A stretch of DNA of 64,000 nt from Anastatus disparis (taxonomy: Eukaryota > Arthropoda > Insecta > Hymenoptera > Eupelmidae). The DNA is taken from positions 1 through 64,000 of the forward strand of contig JAFFSR010000243.1 in NCBI GenBank assembly GCA_017163975.1, read 5' to 3'. Below, one piece after another: positions 1-12,162 of the stretch. A program made the translations under genes and the position numbers. How positions within the stretch are numbered: position 1 is the first letter of the stretch; each line of letters begins with the position of its first letter. A model generated the notes under the pieces. That model ran no database searches and was not told the DNA's origin. It saw nothing but the letters and a program-made list of their open reading frames with translations.

Positions 1-227
1 CTTATCAGCCTTGGCTACGCTCGGCAATAACTGCACGGTGCATAATTACACTGCTAATGCTACGGATAGGCGTAACAGCGGATTTATGCTAGTGTTCTTA
101 AAAATCGTATGATACTCGTAGTATAAATTGCCTATATTGCATGACGGCCGTCACCCCCGCTTCACTCAGGTGCTAATATACTGTGCTATGATAAGCACTC
201 TGTCACTTGCATCATAAACACTAATAT
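1..227. other. Left flank, unannotated
   Basis: A moderately GC-containing stretch up to the AT dinucleotide that abuts the first family G element. I see no open frame or recognisable repeat. Confidence 0.4.
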
Positions 228-359
228 CCCACACAGCATGAAAGATATCATTGAATATTCCGAAATATTCCAATCGAATATTTCATTGAAATATGTATGG
301 AAGCTTTATGGAAGAAAACAGAAATATTTCTGAATATTATGGAAGAAAACTTTCTACGA

Positions 360-1690
360 AGAACCCGAAGCCTTCCGTAAACCTTCCGAGGAAGATTCCG
401 TTGAAAGATTGATGAATCATTGCACCAAAAGATTTCATATGGAAGCTTTATAGAAGACTCGTTTTCCTCTTTCGGGAAAATGTTGGGGATTTCCACTGAA
501 TATTCCTGACCTAAGTCTCCCGAAAGCTTCCAAACCTTCCTCCAACGAAGATTCTGTTTAAAGATTGATGAATCATTGCAGTAAAAGATTTTATGGAAAC
601 TTTATAGAAGACTTCGTTTTACTTTCGGGGAAATGTTGTTTCAAATGGAATATTCCAACTTAAGTCTCCTGGAAGATTCCGTAAACCTTCCATGAAGATT
701 TGAAAGATTGATGAATCATTGCACCGATAGATTTCATGGAAGCTGTATGTAAGACTCGCTTACCTTTCAGCGAAATATTGAAAATTGTCATTGAAACATT
801 CCAGTGGAAGGCCCTTGAAAGCTTCCCCGTAAACCTTCCATGAAGATTCCCGTTGAAAGATTAATAAACCATCGTACCGTAAGATTTTGGCAGCTTTGAA
901 TGGAAAACTCCGCTTACCTTTCAGCGAAATATTGAAAATTAATATTGAAACATTCCAGTGGAAGGCTCCTGAAAGCCTGTAAACCTTTCCAAGGAAGATT
1001 CCGTTGGTAGATTGATGAATCATTGAACTGTAAGATTTCATGAAAGCTTAAATGGAAGACTTGCTTACCTTTCACAAAATATTCCAAATATCATTGAAAC
1101 ATCCCAGTGGAAGGCTCCTGAAAGTCGCAAACCTTCCAAGGAAGACCTGCTGATGGATTGATGAATCAATACCCAAAGATTTCATGAAAGCTTTAAATAG
1201 AAGACTTCGTTTACCTTTAACGAAATATTGAAATTGTCATTGAAACATTCCAGTGGAAGGCCTGAAGCTTCCGTTAATCTTCCAAAAAAATTTGTTGGAA
1301 GATTGATGTATTATTGCACTAAAAGATTTCATGGAAGCTTTATAGAAGATTCGGTTTTCCTTTCGGAAAATGTTGGGAATTTTTACTGATTATTCCGATT
1401 TAAGTCTCCGAAGATTCTGCAAACCTTTAAAGGAAGATTCCGTTGAAAGATTGATGAATCATTGCACTGAAAGATTTCATGAAGCTTGAATGAAAGACTC
1501 CGTTTACCTTTTAGCGAAATATTGAAAATTGTCATTAAAACATTCCAGTGGAAGGCTTCTGAAAAGCTTTCGCAACCTTCCAAAGACGATTTCGTTGGAA
1601 GATTGATGAATCATTGCACCGAAAGATTTCATGGAAGTTTGAACAAGACTTCTGCTTTCATTTTCCAGCGAATTATTGAAATCGTCATTA
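360..1690. repeat. ~152-bp tandem array in family G copy 1
   Basis: The core GATTGATGAATCATTGCAC recurs with variation near 404, 558, 709, 862, 1014, 1167, 1310, 1455 and 1606, a spacing of about 143-154 bp. Each unit also carries a GGAAGACTC...TTACCTTTC block and a CATTCCAGTGGAAGGC block. The array corresponds, inverted, to 18640-20640. Confidence 0.85.
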
Positions 1691-2289
1691 AATCATTATG
1701 AGAGTTTGTCAACCGCATTCACGATCACATGAAAATATATAATCAAGTAGCCACTCGCTGGCAAGATAAAAGAATTGCCGTGCACGCAAGATAACTACAA
1801 ATATTTAAACAATATTCCTTTCTAATATTTTACTGTTACATTTATAAATTTTTTGAAATACTTCATGAAATATTTCTGAAATATTAGCAGAAATATTTAT
1901 GAAATATTTTTGAAAAATTTGGCGCATTATTGATTTAAAATATTTTAAGAAATGGTGCAGTAATATTTCTTTAATATTTCAGTGTTATGTTCAAACATTT
2001 TTTCAAACACTTGGCGAAATACTTTTTAATATAACAAGAATATTTTATGACATGTTTTTTGGAAAGATTTGAGAAATATTAATTTGGAACATTTTAAGAA
2101 ATAATGTAACAACTTACTTGAATATTTCCGTGTGTCGGATTAAAAATTTTGAAATAAAACATGAAATGTTCCAGCAATATTACAGAAATATTTTAATGAA
2201 TTATTTAATATTCATAAAACTAAAACATTTCAAAGAAATATTAGTTCATCACTTATTTAATATTTCACTGAAATATTTCATGAATAATT

Positions 2290-3110
2290 CAAGAAGCTTA
2301 GTAAGCTCTCAATGAAGTATTTTTATGAAAAATTTACAGAAGCTACTAGTAAACTTTCACTGGAAATATTTTATGAATAATTTACGGAAGCTTCCAGTAC
2401 GTTTTCACTCGAATATTTCATGAAAATTTACGGAAGTCTGATAACCTTACAATGAAGTATTTCATAAAAAACTTACAGAGGCTTCCAGTAAGCTTCCACT
2501 TGAATATTTCATTAATAATTTTCGGAGGCTTCCAGTAAACTTTCACTGAAATATTTCATTAATAATTTACGGGGCTTCCAGTAAGCTTCCACTGAAATAT
2601 TTCATAAAAGTTTACGGAAGCTTCCGGCAAACTTCCGCTGAAATATTTCATGAACGACTTGCGGAAGACTCCGATCGAGGACATATCCATTTTCCGGGAA
2701 CTTTCACTGGAATCTTTTGGAGCTTCCCAATGTTTTTTCTGCAGGAATTAAATCTTCCACGTTTTCTTCTAGAAGCTTCCAGTAATATTCCACTGGAAAT
2801 ATTCAACGCAAAACTCACCGAAGCTTACTGGATGCTTTCACCAAAATATTTGAGAAATGATGTACGAAGCCCCGAGTAAGCTTTCACTGAAATATTCTAT
2901 GAAAGATTTACGGAGGCTTCCAGTAAGTTTTCACTGAAACGTTTCATGAATAATTTACGGATGCCAAGTCGGCAAGCTTCCATTGAAATATTTCACGTCC
3001 AATTTACGGAAGCTTCCAGTAAGCTTCTCCACCGAAATATTCCATGAAGGACTTACAGAGGTTTCCAGTGAGCTTTCACTGGAAATATTCTATGAAAGAC
3101 TTACTGGAGA
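2290..3110. repeat. ~63-bp tandem array in family G copy 1
   Basis: Degenerate units of the type AATTTACGGAAGCTTCCAGT followed by AAGCTTTCACTGAAATATTTCATG recur about every 62-64 bp, for example near 2383, 2449, 2512, 2576 and 2640. The matching array in copy 2 is at 16690-17190 in the opposite orientation. Confidence 0.75.
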
Positions 3111-3237
3111 CTCTCGATATATATGTCCATCTCTTCCGGGAAGCTCTACTCGGAAACTTCCTGCAAGCTTCCAACCTTTCTTCCACATCTTCGAAGTTTC
3201 CAGGAAGCTTCCAGAAAGCTAACATGCTGTGTGGGAT

Positions 3238-4537
3238 TTGTTCTAACACGTCTATATCTTTATAAGATCCCGCAATACTCTTTCAATCTATCTGCTTTTC
3301 AAAAAGATCATTATTTATTAACTGTTCAGGCAACATCCTCAATAAGAAGCCAAAACTTTAAAAAACAGATTTTTTCTTACTTTGACTACATGCATCTAAA
3401 CATGCATTAAATAACACAGCCTTTCTATCTAACAATCAATATTTAAAAAAATGTTTAATGCGATTGCAAGATTTATAAATGCATGGAATAGCTTGATAAC
3501 TTAACATGAAGTATGTCTGGGTTCAAAGTAATATGCTGTCTGTTAGTAATACAAGCAAAATAATAGTAATTTTCAGCACTTGATCTGCATCCAAATGCAC
3601 CTGAAAAACATTACTGATGTGTGTAAAAACTATTTTTCGCCTACATAGTCACTGCTTTTTGCACATCCCCAAATATAATAAAAATGCAATAAAAATGTTT
3701 TTTCAACTTTTGAGTATGACGTACTTTGAAATTCATAATTTGATTCAGTATTCGAAAGAACGAAAAAAATACAAAAAAATAGTTTTAAAGTTTGAACTAA
3801 CAATAAGTTTACGAAATAGATTCCGAATGAAACATAAAACGAGTTCGCAAAAAGCTCATATTTTAACAAGAGAGTTTAAAAAAATTAGAAATATTCGGAG
3901 TCTATAAAAACTCCCGCATGCCAATTTCAGATCGTTTCCACCAATATTGCGGTCAGAAATAAAAAAATCGAAAAATCACGTTTTTGAGGTTATATAGTGA
4001 AAGGAGAGGTCTAGAGGCCCAAAATTTGGCTATGAGTTTTTATATGACCTTTCGAGGAAAAGCCTGTTTATCAAATCCGCTGTAGGCAATTTTACATCCT
4101 CTAGAGCCTTGTCCCATTTTGTAAAAAATTGTCGGAGGTTAAAAATTCAAAATAGAGATGAAAACTACAATACTCTACTTCAAAATGAGAGGCTGAAAGC
4201 TAACAAAAAGTCTATTTTTAAAAGAGTCATATCTCATTTACGTTAAAAAATCCTTTTTTAACAGCTGATATCCTCGAAAAGGGTGCTTAGGAAAAACTCC
4301 GAGAAAAAGTTAGTTTTTTTAGTAAAATAACTGGGATCTTAAAGTTTTAATACAAACAAAAAAATTTTATTTTTTCATTTTCCTATAGTGAAAATTTTTT
4401 ATATTTTTAACTTTATTAATTGTGGTGTATCAATGATATTGTCATTTATACTATAGAAAAAAGAGAACAAAATAATACAAAATAATAAAAAAAGTGAAAA
4501 AATAGACAACATAATAATAACAATATTTTAGTATTTT
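3238..4537. other. Intergenic AT-rich DNA
   Basis: No convincing gene is visible. The short open frames at 3617-3907 (+) and 3630-3869 (-) overlap on opposite strands and have low-complexity composition. I recognise no repeat family in this stretch. Confidence 0.5.
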
Positions 4538-4918
4538 CATGAGGAAATGCATGTTTCTCCGTCCTTTTCTAATCAGAGAACTTTTGCAAAAACTAATAAT
4601 TTTAGCAAAAATGAAGAGAAAGCTCGCATTTTGTATCGAAAAAACAAATTTTCTTTTCAATCAGAAAAGTAATTAATTTATTGTTTCATTTTCAAGAAAA
4701 CCTTTGAAACTAAATTGTTTACCCTAAACTCTATGTTTTCCGTTTTTCTGCTCTTCTTGAAAATCGAAGCGATAAAATCAATTCTTTCTTATCAAAAGAA
4801 AATATTGCTTTTTGAGACAAGATCCGGCGTACTTTTTATTTTTTGCTAAAATTATTAGTTTTGTAAGAAAATCGATTCTTGATTAAAAAGGGCAGACATA
4901 CTCGACTCAAGCTCTTGA
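4538..4918. mobile_element. Degenerate copy of the 389-bp TTAA-type MITE
   Basis: The left part (TCTCCGTCCTTTTCTAATCA, then AAAACTAATAATTTTAGCAAAAA) and the right part (TTTTGCTAAAATTATTAGTTTTGTAAG, then AAAAAGGGCAGACATACTCGACT) are inverted repeats. They match the well-preserved copies at 55394-55782 and 62479-62867. Both ends are eroded, so the limits are approximate. The 69-residue antisense frame inside is not a gene. Confidence 0.75.
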
Positions 4919-5244
4919 AACGTTTATTCATATTTTAGCAATAAAATATGAAGACATTCGATTTTTTTATAAATAATATCTGTATAAGCTACAAATTCAA
5001 AGTTAGTTTTATCACAATATTGTTTATTTTATCATTTTAACATAAATTTTTTCAAAATGTAACAATTATATCACTGAATAACCAAAATCCATAATTATCA
5101 TAATCTACAAAATTATCATCACTTTATCTTTTGACATAAACTTCTTCAATAATATAATAATTAAACAAAAAATTTTAAAATAGCTTTCATTTTTTATGGA
5201 TAAAAGGTTGGATATTTCAACTTTTTTAATATCAAAACTCACGT

Positions 5245-5381
5245 TTTATGGCTTTTAGTGTAAACTTTAAACGTAGTTGAAATTTTTAAGGTTCGACTAT
5301 TTTTCGCAGAGATATAAAACTTTGAATTTTTTCCTGAGTTTCTTTTTCTCTTAGGTGGCCAAATTTTTGTGTGTGGCACTG
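5245..5381 (-). mobile_element. Tc1/mariner-like terminus (one end only)
   Basis: Read on the minus strand from 5381, the sequence begins CAGTGCCACACACAAAAATT and continues into a GGCCACC segment. It directly abuts TA in the adjacent (TA)n tract. This is the usual form of a Tc1-like end (TA, then CAGTG, then a GGCC-rich stretch). I cannot find the opposite end in the window, so the element is truncated or the match is chance. Confidence 0.45.

Positions 5382-5425
<44 letters not shown>
5382..5425. repeat. (TA)n microsatellite
   Basis: Alternating TA interrupted twice by TACATA. It abuts the Tc1-like terminus. Confidence 0.95.
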
Positions 5426-5429
<4 letters not shown>

Positions 5430-5868
5430 CATAATAGAAATATGAAAGATTATTATAATAATTTCCAATTATCATTGTTCTAATACTATTATAGAAATAT
5501 TTTTTAATATAAGAATGATACATTATTATGAAATTTTATTCTGGAAGTATGGTATCAGAGAATTTCATTTAATATATCTCCTTTAGTATTGAAAATTATA
5601 AGACAAACCAATCACATAATGAATGACATACGAGATGGCTATAATAAAAGACAATATACGAATAGGTCAGAAACATGATTAGAAAGAGGATACGGAGGTC
5701 CAATGGCTGATTACGAAGGAGGAAAGAGGGAACAGTTTTCAATAAATGCATAAAAGTTGCCATTTACGATCAGATTGACGACATTATTTATTAAGAGGAT
5801 AAGGGAGCAGGAGAGTACTACAGGACTGAAAAACGGTTAAGACTATGAATATATGTATCGCCCATTCT
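5426..5868. other. Intergenic DNA between microsatellite and foldback A
   Basis: AT-rich with a purine-rich patch around 5680-5830. No gene or repeat is recognised. Confidence 0.5.
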
Positions 5869-7279
5869 CTGCCAAATCAAAGGACTTGAAAATTTTTTCC
5901 TTTAAAAATTGGTATAATGTTCTTTCCATATTATGGATCACTCAGAATTTTTATAGATCTCTTCAGTACATATTTTCAGAGCTCGAAGCTTAAAGTTGGG
6001 CTAAAAAAACCATATTTTTGACATTTTGGACTAATTTTAGGCTTAAATTACTTCAGTTGGGTTGGGTGTTTAAGAATATATTATTAGGAAACTTTTTACT
6101 AGAATATTCTAAATTTTGAGAAAAAGTAATTCATAAGTGCTAATGTAGCCATCCGCTAAGCTAAAGTCATTTAAAACATTGAAATAATAATTTTCTGAAG
6201 GTTTCTTGAACCATAATTCCATGTCCAAAAACTCATCAAAACAGTTAATATATGTATAAATATAGCCTAAAAATTTCAGACTGGACATCCTCTGGCGAAC
6301 CCTTGAAAAAATAAAAATGTAATCTAAACAGAATAAAAATGTGATTTTTAGATGAATTTTGTAAGTTCTAAACTTGAAATTATTTTAAAATAATTTGCAA
6401 AATAATACTACGCAAGTTGTATGGAAATTAGTTCATTCACTTTTTTATATAGAATGAATCACTCCAATTTCAGAATTATCAAATCTATGATACTGCGAAG
6501 TTAGATAAAAGCTGGAAAATAAATAAATTGATTCCTTTATGTATCTATTTATGAAATCATCGTATCAATGATAAATAAAAAAAATCTTATGATCGTTTAA
6601 GAAAGAGCATTTCATAGTTTTTAGTATTACATTTATTGCAATTTAAGTAAAAATAATTTTGAAGATTTGTTATGATGGATGTACAACCTCAAAAATATGG
6701 TATAAAATATATCCAAAACTGACATATATCACTGACAATGAGAACAATTGAATTAAATATTAACCCTTTCAGAACGGGAATTATTATTTTCATCATGAAA
6801 AGTTCCCCATAACCATTTAGCGATGATAAGTGTTCATTTATTAAGCAATTTTTATGATAAAAAATTTTTTTTTTTTTTTTTCTAGTTTTCTCTCTGCTTC
6901 TATCAAAGATATGATAACTTAGCCCTCAGATTGAGACTGAAATAGTCCATTTAATCTAATACACATATTTTTTACAAAAATTTGAAGCCACTTTGCACAA
7001 TTTCAAAAAAACTAAATGCCGTAATGCACATTGTAAATGCACATTGGTTCTGAAAGGGTTAATATGGCACCAAATGTCTGCACATGCTGATTTTAATTAT
7101 TTGTTCAAATGGCTTCTAAGTTTTTATACGATTAGATTCAATTATTGCTGTCACATCATTGGATAAATTCAAATTAAAATGAAAATCAATTTTCATAAAA
7201 TCAGAATATTATTACCGATATGAATATAATAAGCTACTCAAAAAATACAGCAAGAATTAGAATCAATCATTTTCTAAAT

Positions 7280-7642
7280 CTAAGAGCAGGTACGAGTAAC
7301 TCTCTTGTTCTCTCTAATAAAATTGTGTTTTTTACAGAAACTATATCTTGTTAAAAAGAGAAAGTCATATCTGTATTAAAAGTAAATATTATTTGAAAAG
7401 AACTAATTTTATTGTTAGAGCTTCAAAAAACTTAAAAAAACTTAAATCATAGAGGCTTAGGGATGGATAACTTGGTTTTTCTTGTCTTCGAGAACGAAGC
7501 AATAAAATTAATTTTTTTTATCAAAGAAAACATTGCTTTTTTCCCAACAAGGTGCGGCTTTCATTTTTACTAAAGCTTAGTTTTTGTAAAAAAAATCATT
7601 TCTTTGATTAGACAAGGACAGAGATGACCTTCCCTAACTTAA
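7280..7642. mobile_element. Degenerate 389-bp-family MITE in the left arm of A
   Basis: The right half (GAGAACGAAGCAATAAAATT through CTTTGATTAGACAAGGACAG) matches the copies at 55394-55782 and 62479-62867. It ends in a CTTAA. The mirrored right arm of A near 9680 reads directly from the GATTGATTC segment into AGTTAAG without this block, which gives an empty site. Confidence 0.8.
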
Positions 7643-7772
7643 GAATATATATCATTAGGTACTTTAATTTCAACAAGACTCGAAAAAAAAAATTCAAGTC
7701 AGTGTCTATCTAATAAAAAGAATATGACAATTACCTGTTATTCATATTTATATTATTCATTTGTAATGTTAT

Positions 7773-8363
7773 AAATAGAATACTTATTCATCCTGAATCA
7801 CACTATTTATGATTTGTAATAAAAAAATTATTACAAAGAATCACCATTATTTCAAACAAATTTGTTGTGATATACATTCTACATGTTTTAAAGTACCTGT
7901 TGAAAAAATGCATATGAATTTTTATATGAATTTTCACATATACATTTTTCATATGAATTATTCATATATTCAATAAGCATTTTGTTTCATTTTTATAAAT
8001 TCAAAAAATTATGGTAAAATTCAAATGAATAATAATTATGGTGATCATCTTATCATTTTCATATGGAAAAAGTATGATAAAACTTCAAAATCTGACCGGC
8101 AATTTTTTATATCACCCTTCATATAAAAAATCAAAAAAAATATATATTGAATATATAAAAATTCATATAAAAATTCAGATTCAAAATTCATATTGAAATT
8201 CATATGAATTTTTTCAACTGGTATTTGAAACACGTATGAATATACATTTACGTGTTTCATATACATCCTGACAAATTTGTTTGAAATAATGGTTGATACT
8301 TTGTAATAACATTTTTTATTACAGTTGTGAATAGTGTGATTCAGGTAAGTAAGCATTCTATTT
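7773..8363. mobile_element. Foldback element B
   Basis: A near-continuous hairpin. The left arm starts AAATAGAATACTTATTCATC and the right arm ends GTAAGTAAGCATTCTATTT. The arms carry mirrored CTGAATCACACTATT, ACCATTATTTCAAACAAATT and CATATGAATTTT blocks and meet near 8030-8050. The 103-residue antisense frame at 8045-8356 lies wholly within one arm and is not supported as a gene. Confidence 0.8.
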
Positions 8364-8379
8364 AAAACAGTACAGATTA

Positions 8380-9558
8380 CACTGCAAATTTATGTAGTCA
8401 CTACACTAACTGATAGTGTGTAGTTTTACACGTTTTAGTGCGTAAATTCTAATATTAAAATAACGCACTTACGTGCGTAAAATATCAGTACACACATTTT
8501 ATGTGTTTTTTTACACGCATGATCTAGTTAATGTAAAGTTTAACACATAAATGCATAAATCTACACATCTATGTGTTTAAAATTTATATTTGTACATTAA
8601 TATATATATTGTATTTATTTTATTTTTAATTAAAGTTTTTCTAAAAGTATATATTTTAATATTAAATTGTATTAAGGACTACAATATTTATTATTACAAA
8701 TTTTATGTAATCTTAATTTAAATTACCTTAAGTAATTAATTATAACTATTTATTATTTAATAAGAAGCTTAATTAATATGTTTCATATGAAAAAATAATT
8801 TTTATTGAATCGAATGCATCTATTAAATTGGTTATTAGATTCATTAATCAATTAATAAATATATATATACTGTGAGTTGGATATTCTTAACCCTCAACAA
8901 ATAAATTATTTAACAATAAATTATCCATATACAATTTTTTTTAATAATTTTTTAATTAATAAAAAATTAAATCTTTTAATAAAAATAAGGAATTAGATGT
9001 TTTGATAAAAATTATTTACTCGTATGAAAAAATTATTTTTTTTTGTACAAGGAAAATTATTTTACCGATCTTTATTTTTCTTAATTAATATTAATTACTC
9101 ATCATTATTTAATTATTTGTTTAATTAAATTTATAAGCGTTCAAAAAATAAAATGTTTATAGTAATAAACTATAAATATATAAAATTATCTCGACCCATC
9201 ATCTCGTAGCGTAATAGGTAGCGTCTAATGCCTCGTGACCTGTAGGTCGTGGGTTCGGGTCCCAGTTAGGCTAAAAATTTTTTAGCGTTTTAGGTGATAT
9301 AGTTTTAAGAGTTTAATGACCAAAATAATTGCTTATTAAAATAGATAAATTCCGACACAGAAAATACATGAATTAATTTTTAATTTTAATGTATTTGTCA
9401 ACCATTTACACACATTATACGTTTAAATTTTTCACGTTTACGGTGTTAAATCAAACATCTAAAATGGGTTGAGAATTTAACACACAAAAAGTGTGTAAAA
9501 TTGGCGACAGCCGAATTACACACGTAAGTGTTATTTTAACACACTTAAATTTGCAGTG
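8380..9558. mobile_element. TIR element C (ACAC/GTGT-rich, TA target site)
   Basis: The left end CACTGCAAATTTA and right end AAATTTGCAGTG are inverted and are flanked by TA at 8378-8379 and 9559-9560. Subterminal regions on both sides are rich in TTACACACGT/TAACACACTT words. The centre is very AT-rich and contains a tRNA-like sequence at 9199-9274. No transposase is present. A TA target duplication with short TIRs suggests a Tc1/mariner-type MITE. Confidence 0.75.
9199..9274 (+). other. tRNA-like sequence (possible SINE head)
   Basis: An A-box-like TAGCGTAATAGGTAGCGT is followed by a B-box-like GGTTCGGGTCCC at tRNA spacing, and a four-pair T stem can form. The anticodon arm gives an oversized loop and the acceptor ends do not pair. 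I therefore read it as a tRNA-derived repeat or dead tRNA rather than a functional tRNA. Confidence 0.55.
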
Positions 9559-10329
9559 TAATAATATAAATGTGAATAACAGGTAAATGATCATATTTTT
9601 TATAGACTTAGTGGATGATAGACACTGACTTGAATTTTATTTCTCGTGTCTTGTTGAAATTAAAGTACCTATTGATCTATATTCTCAAGTTAAGTTTTAG
9701 AAAATGATTGATTCTAATTCTTGCTGTATTTTTTAGAGTTCCTTATTATATACACATTGGTAAATAATATTCTCATTTTATGAAAATTGATTTTCATTTT
9801 AATTTAAATTTATTCAATGATGTGACAGCAATAATTGAATCTTATCATGGATAAAAACTTAGAGCTATTTTAACAAATAATTAAAATCAGCATGTCACAG
9901 ACATTGTATATATTAATATTTAATTTATTTATTCTCATTGTCAGTGATATTAAACTCATGTCACTTTTGGATATATTCCCAAAAAAGATTAACTGTAACA
10001 TATAGCTAAAAAAATAGTTAAATACATAGCTGTATCGAGCTGTTTTTACAGCTTTATCGATGTGTTTTTTTTAGCTCTTTTTATAGTTAAAAATGTACTT
10101 AATTTTATAGTTAATAATTTTTTATCTACCCGGTCAAAAAAAGTAGCTATAAAAATAGCTAAAAATAGCTAAATATATAGTTGTATCGACCTGTTTTTAC
10201 AGCTATATCGATGTGTTTTTTAGCTATATTTTTTTAGTTAAACGTTTACCTAAATTTACATTTAATACCTGATTATGTGCCCGCCAGAAAAAAGTAGCTA
10301 TAAAAAATAGATAAAAATATTAATATAAA

Positions 10330-11670
10330 TGAATCTCAGTATTTTATAGCAGTATTTTCAGCAGTATTTTTGATATTTTACATTTGTATTTTAGCTTATA
10401 TTGAGCTGTATTTACAGCTATATTACAGCAGTATATATTTTCGAAATTCGCATAAAGATCATTTTATTAGTTATTTTCTCTAAAAAAAGTATAAAAAATG
10501 AGGTAAATCTCACAATGTTAGCTCTCCGAAGATCGAAGAATCTTCACGATTTAGCATAAGTACCTTGATCTTATATACTGGGTCCTTCAAATTTGACGAT
10601 GGAATCGTAAAATCCAAAGAAACGCCACCTTGCAACGGTGAACTAACCAATGATTGAAGATAGGTAAATTCATTTTCTTATCTTTAATCATTAGCGTTGT
10701 CTACCTAATTAAAAAAAACACGTGTTTGCGTAAAAAACACGTGTAAAATACGCGTAATTTTACACGTATTTTTTACATGTGAAATTTGCGTGTTTTTTCC
10801 CCTACTTTCCACGCGTTTTTACGTGTATTTTCAGGTGTATTTTTCACATATTTTTTCATAGCTTTTTGAAGATCTTCTACCATCTGGTCTCTTATATCTG
10901 CGTCTTCCAAATTTGTGTAAGGAATGAAAAAACTTAGAAAAAACGCTACCTAGTGAATTAAACCGCTATTAATAATCGATTACGTTGGTTTGACTTTAAG
11001 TCACTAGGTGGCGCTTTTCTAGCACAATATATATGTTAATGTACAAATATAAATTTTAAACACATAGATGTGTAGATTTATGCATTTGTGTAAACTTTCA
11101 CATTAACTAGATCATGCGTGAAAAATTGGGTTATCTCTTACACAAATTTGGAAGACGCAGATATAAGAGGCCGGACAGTAGAAGCTCTTGAAAAGCTATA
11201 AAAATATGTAAAATACACCTGAAAAATACACATGAAAAAACCAAAATTTACATGTAAAACACGTGTAAAAATACGTCTATTTTACACGTGTTTTTTCTAC
11301 GTGCAATAACAGGTGTTTTTTTTAATAGGATAGGTGGCGTTTCTCTGAATTTTACGATTCCATTGACAAATTTCGAAGACACCGGTATATAAGACCAAGA
11401 TCCTGCTGAATCGTAGATGCTCTTCAAAGAGCTGACTTTTTATGAGGCTTTTTTCTTTTTTGAAATCTTTTACAGGAAAATAACTAACAAGTTATTATCC
11501 CTAAGATAATCTTTATTGAATTTCCGAAAATACAGCTAAAAATTTTGCTATAAAAATATAGCTGTAAAATACAGCTAAAAATACAGCTAAAAATACAGCT
11601 GAAAATACAAATGTAAAATATCGAAAATACAGCTAAAAATACTGCTATAAAATACTGAGAATACAGCTAT
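10330..11670. mobile_element. Foldback element E
   Basis: The arms are mirrored from CTCAGTATTTTATAGCAGTA (left) to the same word inverted near 11660. The symmetry runs inwards through a GGAATCGTAAAATCC / GGATTCCATT-type block, a CACGTGT-rich block and an ATATCTGCGTCTTCCAAATT block. The apex (about 10935-11027) is a smaller hairpin with ACGCTACCTAGTG and CACTAGGTGGCGC. The right arm near 11033-11110 repeats sequence found inverted at 8508-8600 in element C. No coding capacity is visible. Confidence 0.75.
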
Positions 11671-12008
11671 ACCCTGGCGAAAGAGATTTGTAATAAAAAA
11701 TGATAAAACATGATAATTATGAATAAAAAGTTATTAAAATGGATAAATGTTGATAATAAGTGATGAAAATAAAAAAAATAGATTAAAATAGATAAAAATG
11801 GATAAAAAGTGTAGAAATTCGGACATTTTATCCATTTCTATCGGTTATTATTATTTATCACATTGAATTAATTTTTATTATTTTTTATCAGTTTTTATCA
11901 ATTTATATAATAAATTTTAAAAATGTTTTAAGGTAGTTCAAGCTAAAGTTCAATTAATTAAAATCTTACAAAAATTTTGTCATAGTTTTATTGTATTACA
12001 CACATGTA

Positions 12009-12158
12009 CAGTCGACGGTAATATATTCTATGATAATTCTTTTCTGCACTTCAAAATAACGGAATCTTACTGGATGATTCCGTTAGTTCGCTAATTTTTA
12101 TAGGTTAATTTTCAAATTTTGAAAAAAGAATTATCATAGAATATATTACCGTCGACTG
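12009..12158. mobile_element. 150-bp hairpin MITE with TA target site
   Basis: Near-perfect terminal inverted repeats, CAGTCGACGGTAATATATTC and its reverse complement, are flanked by TA at 12007-12008 and 12159-12160. The short TIR and TA duplication fit a Tc1/mariner-derived MITE. A diverged relative is at 25188-25342. Confidence 0.9.
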
Positions 12159-12162
12159 TACT

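Larger units (their letters stand above)
228..3235. mobile_element. Family G element, copy 1 (non-autonomous, satellite-filled)
   Basis: The element starts CCCACACAGCATG and ends with its exact reverse complement CATGCTGTGTGGG. It is flanked on both sides by AT (226-227 and 3236-3237), which fits a 2-bp target duplication. The interior holds no transposase. It is made of a ~152-bp tandem array near the left end, an AT-rich centre rich in ATGAAATATTTC-like words, and a ~63-bp tandem array near the right end. Copy 2 of the same family lies at 16571-20753 in the opposite orientation. The superfamily is not recognised. The short reading frames inside are translations of the tandem repeat, not genes. 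Confidence 0.85.

Noticed and set aside
360..3110. CRISPR-like repeat array
   Set aside because: The units are degenerate, contiguous and without unique spacers, and the setting is eukaryotic transposon DNA.
5239..5523. Antisense frame of 94 codons
   Set aside because: Its middle is the (TA)n tract read as YIYIYI. The rest is a Tc1-like terminus.
9199..9274. Functional tRNA gene
   Set aside because: The A and B boxes are acceptable, but the anticodon loop is oversized and the acceptor stem does not pair.
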